Shown here: one piece after another, positions 57,956 through 64,000 of the stretch
How positions within the stretch are numbered: position 1 is the first letter of the stretch
Layout: each line of letters begins with the position of its first letter
Assembly: GCF_003369915.1 (NCBI RefSeq)
Contig: NW_022881603.1
Span: 30,191,522-30,255,521 of the forward strand
DNA: 64,000 nucleotides
DNA from: Drosophila miranda
Taxonomy: Eukaryota; Arthropoda; Insecta; Diptera; Drosophilidae
Reading direction: 5' to 3'
Translations under genes and position numbers: made by a program
The notes under the pieces: model-generated
The model's input: the letters and a program-made list of their open reading frames with translations, nothing else
Told to the model about the DNA's origin: nothing
Database searches by the model: none

Positions 57956-60900
57956 ATGATAATATACACAAACGAAGGCAATCCCCTGGGACTGCAGCTG
58001 CTGATGCTGGCCAAATTCGCCAAGCGGTCGGTTCAACTGGTTAACCTAAATCTAAATGGTGGGTGAAAAACAACTTCCGTGGGGAACTCCGGCGGAGTGA
58101 ATTCACTATGACTAGGTAATCGTGTCTGATGCAATAACTGGTTTTTGTTGCAGATGCCAAATTCAAGGTTTCCTGATTCTGCCCACACTGGAGCTGGACA
58201 ATGGACTGCGTCTGTTCTCGCCCGCAGCCATCGCCAAGTATCTGTTCGTGGATGAGGGCCAGCTGAGGGATGAGGTACGGAAGAAAGCATAATTGCGCCT
58301 AATTTGACCCTTCAAGGTTAAACCAATCTTCTCCAACAGTGGCTGGAACGGTCGACCACGTTGCTGGCGCCTGCCCTCTCCCATCACATGGCCGTGGGAC
58401 ACCGTGCCGATCCAAACGCTTTAGCGGTGCTGAATGCTTTGGTGAAGAAGCTGGACGATTGCCTGAAAGCTACGCCTTACCTAGCCGTAGACAAGTTGAG
58501 CGCTGCTGACATTGCTGTCTGGTCGCTTCTAGCTCCGGATGGCACTCTCAAGGGCGCGCAGAATTTGGAGAGCCTGCACGGCTGGTATAACCGGGTGAAA
58601 GCGTTGCCCGAGGTACATCAGGTGTTGGCCGAACAGCCGCTGAAGGATCTTAGCTTCAATGCGCTGCAGCAGTCGAATCGCTATGGTGGACTACATCACG
58701 TGCCACTGAAACGTCTTAGCCTGGCGGATGCGGGCAAACTATTGGCGGAAACAGCATCCACAGTCGCGGACACAGTCACAGATGAGGAACTAGCCGCAGC
58801 AGGAGCTTCCTTTACTTACACAGCCCCCAAGGATGTCCAGGAGCAACGCACTGTGCTACCCAAAGCGGGCGAACGCAACGTGCTCATCACTTCGGCCCTG
58901 CCGTATGTTAACAATGTTCCCCACTTGGGCAACATAATTGGCTGTGTCCTGTCTGCGGATATCTTCGCTCGCTACTCCCGCAGCGCCGGCTACAACACGC
59001 TGCTCATCTGCGGCACAGATGAATATGGCACGGCCACGGAGAACAAGGCTCTAGCCGAGAACATGACGCCGCGGGAGATTTGCGACAAGTACTTTGAGCT
59101 CCACAATTCCATCTATCGCTGGTTTGGCATTGGTTTCGATTACTTTGGGCGCACCACCACCCAGGAGCAAACAGAGGGAGTGAATAATGAATCTGTGAAT
59201 GTACTTGTGGATTTCTAACTGAGATTATTCTGATCTTGCAGCATTGTGCAGGAGGCATTCAAGGATGTCCACAGTGCTGGGTACATCATCACAGAGAGCG
59301 TGGAGCAGTTGCTCTGCCAGAAGTGCGACCGTTTCTTGGCCGATCGGTGAGTTTTTCATGACTTTCTGCCTTGAAATATAATCCCTAAATTGAGCTTTGC
59401 CTTCAGCTTTGTGGAGGGCACCTGTCCGCATCCTGGCTGCGGCTATGCGGATGCCCGCGGCGATCAATGCGACAAATGCGGCAAGCTGGTGAATGCCACC
59501 GAACTGATCCGTCCACGCTGCAAAGTGTGCAACACTGCTCCCATCCTGCGCTCCTCGGATCAATTGTTTATCGATCTACCCAAGGCCGAGCCTCGGCTCC
59601 GTGAGTGGGTGGACAAGGCGGAGAATGGCTGGACCCACAATGCCAAAGTGATCACGAGAGCCTGGCTGAGGGAGGGCCTCAAGCCGCGATGCATCACGCG
59701 AGATCTGAAATGGGGAATTCCAGTGCCCCACAGCGGCTTCGAGAAGAAGGTCTTCTATGTGTGGTTCGATGCGCCCTTCGGATACGTGTCGATGACTAAG
59801 CGCTACACCAAGGAGTATCAGAAATGGTGGCAGCCCGCCAAGGGAACTGACGTGGAGCTGTTCCAGTTCATGGCCAAGGACAATGTGCCCTTCCACTCGG
59901 TTGTGTGGCCCAGCGTCCTGCTGGCCATCAACAAGGGACACACGCTCGTGTCGCACATAATGGCCACCGAGCATCTGAACTACGAGGATGGAAAGTTCAG
60001 CAAGAGTCGCGGAATCGGAGTCTTTGGCAATGATGCCCAGGCAACGGGCATTCAGGCAGATGTCTGGCGCTTCTATTTGGCCTCGGCACGACCAGAGGGC
60101 CAGGAATCGAGCTTCAGTTGGAACGATCTGGCGGCACGCAACAACTCTGAGCTTCTCAACAATTTGGGCAACTTTGTCAATCGTGCTCTGGTCTTCTGCG
60201 AGAAGAACTTCAACAACATTGTTCCCGAGGTGGTCGCCACGGAAGAGGAGCTCATTTTGCTGGCCCTTGTCAACCGTGAGCTCCGCGGATACATCAATTC
60301 TTTGGAGAAGGCCAAGCTGCGCGATGGCATTCGTCATCTTTTGGCTATTTCCCGGCATGGCAATGGTTATATGCAGACACAGCAGCCCTGGGTGCTCCTC
60401 AAGGGCAGCGATGAGCAAAAGAAGCGCGCTGACACCATCATTGGCTTGTGCGCAAACATTGCCTGTCTGTTGGCTAACCTCCTCTTCCCCTACATGCCCT
60501 CCACGGCACGAACTCTCTTTGCCCAGCTCAACGCCAAACAGACGCCGCTCAATGCAGAGTAAGTGAACGTCCAGTGCCTCATCAGAGCTGTTTCTTAACC
60601 TGTGTGTCTCATTATTTAGGAAACCCTTGGCCACCTTGCTACTTCCCGCTGGACACAAGATCGGAAAGCTCGCGCCCCTCTTTGCCAAACTGGAGCCGTC
60701 CTTCATTGATGAGCTCAAGGCCAAGTATGGCGGATCGCAGGAAACGAAAGCGGACGTGCAGAGCCAGTCAAGCACCGCAGACCTGGAGCAAGCCGTGCAG
60801 GCTCAGGCCGATAAGGTGCGACAGCTAAAGACGAGCACCAAGGACAAGACAGTGTGGCAGCCAGAAGTCAGCAAATTGCTAGACCTGAAGAAGCAGCTGG

Positions 60901-61367
60901 AGGAGGCTAAGAAGACCGCTGTTGCTGCGCCAGCTTCTGCTCCTGCGCCATCGAACGGTGGACAGTCCGTGCAGGATCTGGAGAATGCCGTACAGGCGCA
61001 GGGCGAAAAGGTGCGAAACCTAATGGGTAGCACAAAAGACAAAACGGTGTGGCAGCCAGAGGTGAATGTGCTGCTTGATCTGAAGAAACAGCTCGACGCT
61101 GCACAAAAGGCAGCCAAAGCGGCTGCAGCAGCTCCTGCTGCAACTACAGCTGCTCCTCCTGCAGCCTCGGCCGACGCAGGCCAAGTCAAGGCATTGGAAG
61201 ACAAACTTGCACAGCAGGCAGAAAAGGTGCGAACCTTAAAAGCCAAGGGTGATGCGTCTGTGTGGAAGCCAGAAGTTGATATTCTCTTGGCCCTGAAGAA
61301 CCAGCTGGCGGCTCTGACTGGAGCACCAGCCGCTGGCGGACAGGGCAAGGGCAAGAAGAAGAAGTAA
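57956..61367 (+). pseudogene. MetRS: Methionyl-tRNA synthetase, frameshift and splice-donor loss
   Basis: Cytoplasmic class I synthetase charging tRNA-Met. Exons: 57956-58058, 58154-58274, 58340-59175 (ancestral end), 59242-59346, 59407-60558 and 60620-61367. The N-terminal GST-like part is in exons 1-3. The catalytic part has VPHLGN (HIGH-type, about 58918), a zinc-binding C-x2-C region ([21 protein letters not shown]) and KFSKS (KMSKS-type, about 59993). Three WHEP-like repeats end the protein (60777-61320). Lesions: one base is missing near 58167, so exon 2 hits TGA at 58174-58176. The expected donor after CAAACAGA reads GGGAGTGAAT where GTGAGT is expected, so exon 3 reads on to a stop at 59216-59218. 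The rest of the gene is fully open. A downstream start could still make only a partial protein. Confidence 0.87.
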
Positions 61368-63078
61368 GGCTTTGAATATACTCCATAGATATGCTGGACA
61401 TTTTTACCTCAACTTTCTAATCACGCATTCGCCGTCGACTGGCACAGCTCCAATCATTTTTCTATATTTATTTCGTTTGCATTTAACAAACTTTGTATTT
61501 ATTTGAATTGTAGCCAGCAATCTGTTAGTAATTTATTGAGTTTGCGAAAGAAAAGAAACATTAAATCTATTGACTTTCATACATGAATTGGCTTGGGAGA
61601 TTAATAATCTCCTATAATCCGAAGAAACACGAACATGAGCACCGACCGACGCCAACGAGGAAAAAAATTGGAGGGGCTTTTTCTGGAGCCCCGTGTCTCA
61701 CTTGTAATTTCAAATTCCAACCGTTCTTTCGAACCCGCCCCCTGGGCAGTCGCAGAGTACAAACGGGGTATGGACAAGAGGCAACACGGCCCTGAAACTG
61801 CAACGCATGCAAGGTAAAATCCACCCCTTTGCCTAATATACCTTGAGACAATATCGGCTGTTTCCTTGGCTTTTTTTGCCTGTTGTCCATACCCCACCCT
61901 TTTTTATAGCCCATTCGCTATTTTTGTTGTTGCATGTGTGAACCGAACACCTGTTCGGCCAGAACCCTCCCCCCTTCCTTCATCCTTTTTCTATTGTTTT
62001 CTGCAATGCGATGATTTTAAGTAAAACAGGTATCGATCATTCATCGGTTGCTTAAAAATACTCGTGAAGAGTCACAGATAGAAAGCAGAATCGACCATCT
62101 CTAGCAAGTTACAGAAAAAAAAACAACACAATCACAAATCACACAGAATAAGTGCAATATAAAATAGTGTGAAATGTATTAAAAGCAACAAACGTAAGCT
62201 GCGGTATGCACCAACACTGCCAAATGCAGTAGTTCAATCGATGTAACCATAATATATGAAGCGAAAACAAACACAAGTCTGTCTCTTTCTGTCTGAACGA
62301 ACTCCCCACTTCCCTTCGCCATCGTCACGCGCACCGCTCTGTCCCTCCTTCTCCCGTTGGCGAGAGCAAACAGCAAAAATTCGTCATCAGCTGGTCTGTA
62401 GTCTGCCAACCAACACCAACAGTCGCTGCACTCATTCAGAGCGGAGAGAGAGCGTCGAAACACACTTTATCCTGCCACGCACTAGGGTAACATTTTCGTC
62501 GGTTCGAATTGATTCCCGGGAATTGTTGATAACAAATTAAAAACCTGAATACGCTGTACGCAGAACGGGGGTTAGCAAGGTGAAATTTTGAAATGCTTTA
62601 GAAACTCAATTAAGCGAAACTTGTGTGCTGTGTTTGTGCTGTGTGTGTATATAGGAATAATACGCCAACAAAGAAGCCACCCGTGCCCGTTCCCATTCCC
62701 ATTCCGCTGTTACGACAACTGCATTTAGCTTACAGACCCTACCCTCCCACACGCCTTCTTGTGTTAGCAAGCAAGCAAGTGCTCTGGATGCCACACTTTT
62801 CCAATATGCAGAGGTGAAGAGCGGAGCGTTTTAAAATTGAAACAACTGTATACTGTATGCCATAAAGACTTCAAAACCAAGGAAACGACGACGACCACCA
62901 TCCCCACCAAGCACGACGAAGGCAACAAGTGTTTGTGTTTGCTTTTTGCTAATTGCTATTGATTATTCGCTTTCTGGCTTTTGTTTTGCAGTGCTCCGAC
63001 TAAGCCAACGACTCAATCTTGAGAGCTTGAGAGTAATTAATTTGAAAACTGAATAGCCGACTGGCAAAAGACGTCGCC
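61368..63078. other. MetRS / dopey intergenic region
   Basis: No conserved coding sequence is seen. The right part probably contains the dopey promoter and 5' untranslated region, possibly with an untranslated exon (an acceptor-like TTTTGCAG lies at 62985-62992). Confidence 0.5.
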
Positions 63079-64000
63079 ATGGAGTCTGCAGACGCACTCA
63101 TGGAGGAGCAGAAACTCATGGCCGAGGCCAAGTACCGCAACTACATGACGAACATCGACAAAGCGCTGCGCAATTTCGAGTACTCCAGCGAGTGGGCGGA
63201 TTTGATATCGGCACTGGGCAAACTTAGCAAGGTATTGAATCACCCAGCAGTCAACTCCAGCCCAGCACAGCCCATCACATCACAAGGGGGTTTTATCGCC
63301 GCAATGTGGCAAATGAGATATGGCCGGGTCGAGCAGAGCTGAATCACTACCTCGCTTTCCCCATGAGGGACCAATTCTTATCTCGGCTTGTTTTTAACTG
63401 GTGTTTTATTTTGTTTTGTTCTTTGCTTTGGCAGGCAATATCAAGCAATACGCAGTATCAGGTCATACCCAGACGCCTAAAGATTGCCAAGCGTCTGGCC
63501 CAGTGCATGCATCCCGCCCTGCCCTCGGGCGTGCATCTGAAGGCCATTGAGACCTACTCGGTGATATTCAGCAAGACTGGACCCGAGCGTCTGGCCACAG
63601 AGTTTATTTACAGGTGAGTATCCACCCCACCACTCCACAAAGAGTATTCTCTAATTGTCCTGCTCTTCCAGCGCTGGCCTGTTCCCCCTGCTGGGCTATG
63701 CCGCCATGAATGTGCGGCCCGCTCTGCTGGCCATCTATGAAACTTATTTCGTTCCACTCGGGGACAAGCTGCGGCCTGCTCTGAGCGGATTTCTGAACGG
63801 GGTCTTGCCCGGCTACGACTGCGGGCTGGACCACTTTGAGCGGATAAGTGCGTTGCTGAAGCAAGTGTGCAATGCCGTCAATCCCATGCACTTCTACACG
63901 GTGCTCTGGGAGTCGGTGGCCAATAATGCGGCGATCCGTCTGCCAGCCATCACCTACCTGCTGGAGCATTTCAACAAGCGGCTGGACATGCAGGAACAAA
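63079..64000 (+). CDS. dop: Dopey (Dop1-like) N-terminus, partial
   Basis: The Dopey family (yeast Dop1) works with Mon2 in endosome-Golgi trafficking. Exons: 63079-63231 ([51 protein letters not shown]), 63435-63613 ([41 protein letters not shown]), and 63672 onward ([31 protein letters not shown]), cut by the window end. The N-terminal Dopey domain is well conserved and in frame at both junctions. It lies downstream of MetRS in the same orientation, an order I recall from D. melanogaster. Confidence 0.93.

Noticed and set aside
63232..63434. Read-through open frames around dopey intron 1
   Set aside because: Clear donor and acceptor sites bound this as an intron. The family reading continues across it in frame.

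Overview
This window is eukaryotic and almost certainly from a Drosophila of the obscura group. It has short GT-AG introns, multi-exon orthologues of Drosophila genes, a copia element, BEL/Pao, LINE and gypsy-class elements, and two copies of the SGM/ISY-type repeat typical of obscura-group flies. From memory, every host gene I recognise (mus205/Pol zeta, kintoun, saxophone, TTLL12, pummelig, cathepsin D, an FKBP8-like gene, Glial Lazarillo, Nrk, ND-MWFE, MetRS, dopey) maps to D. melanogaster 2R (Muller C).

Layout. 1-2711: exons of a DNA polymerase zeta gene with stops, frameshifts and deletions, cut off at its 3' end. 2712-15500: a nest of transposons. A BEL/Pao element (minus strand) is split by a copia element (plus strand, identical LTRs, 5-bp target duplication). 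The copia is split by a jockey/CR1-like LINE, which carries an SGM/ISY repeat, and by a second short LINE fragment. 16073-19055: intact kintoun (minus). 19813-25391: a 2.8-kb tandem duplication of the promoter and first two exons of saxophone. The full saxophone gene runs 24599-27231. 27920-29756: TTLL12 (minus), frameshifted. 30309-30450: a 71-bp perfect tandem duplication. 30834-32406: pummelig, frameshifted near its 3' end. 33271-34498: cathepsin D. 35297-36805: FKBP8/zonda-like. 38671-40841: GLaz. About 41 kb: a glycine-rich coding remnant. 42087-44502: Nrk. 44909-46830: ND-MWFE, a small complex I gene with two alternative last exons, an SGM/ISY copy in an intron and a LINE ending 22 bp upstream of its ATG. 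46852-57500: an I-like LINE broken by an Osvaldo-like gypsy element with a 1.6-kb LTR. 57956-61367: MetRS with a one-base deletion and a lost splice donor. 63079-64000: the first exons of dopey.

Of about a dozen host genes, four (mus205, TTLL12, pummelig, MetRS) carry clear disabling lesions. The rest stay open across all exon junctions. This mix of fresh single-base lesions, intact neighbours, heavy nested transposon load and SGM/ISY copies, all on Muller C genes, fits a young degenerating sex chromosome. The neo-Y of Drosophila miranda (Muller C fused to the Y) is my best guess. That is inference: I cannot compare with a reference, and assembly error could mimic single-base lesions.

The genes do not form a functional pathway. 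They are ordinary housekeeping, signalling and neural genes. What connects them is a shared process of decay, transposon invasion and local duplication. I found no convincing sign of a new enzymatic or defence system. The most distinctive observations are the tandem saxophone 5' duplication with a tight mutation cluster in one copy, the alternative ND-MWFE tails, and the nested-element chronology.
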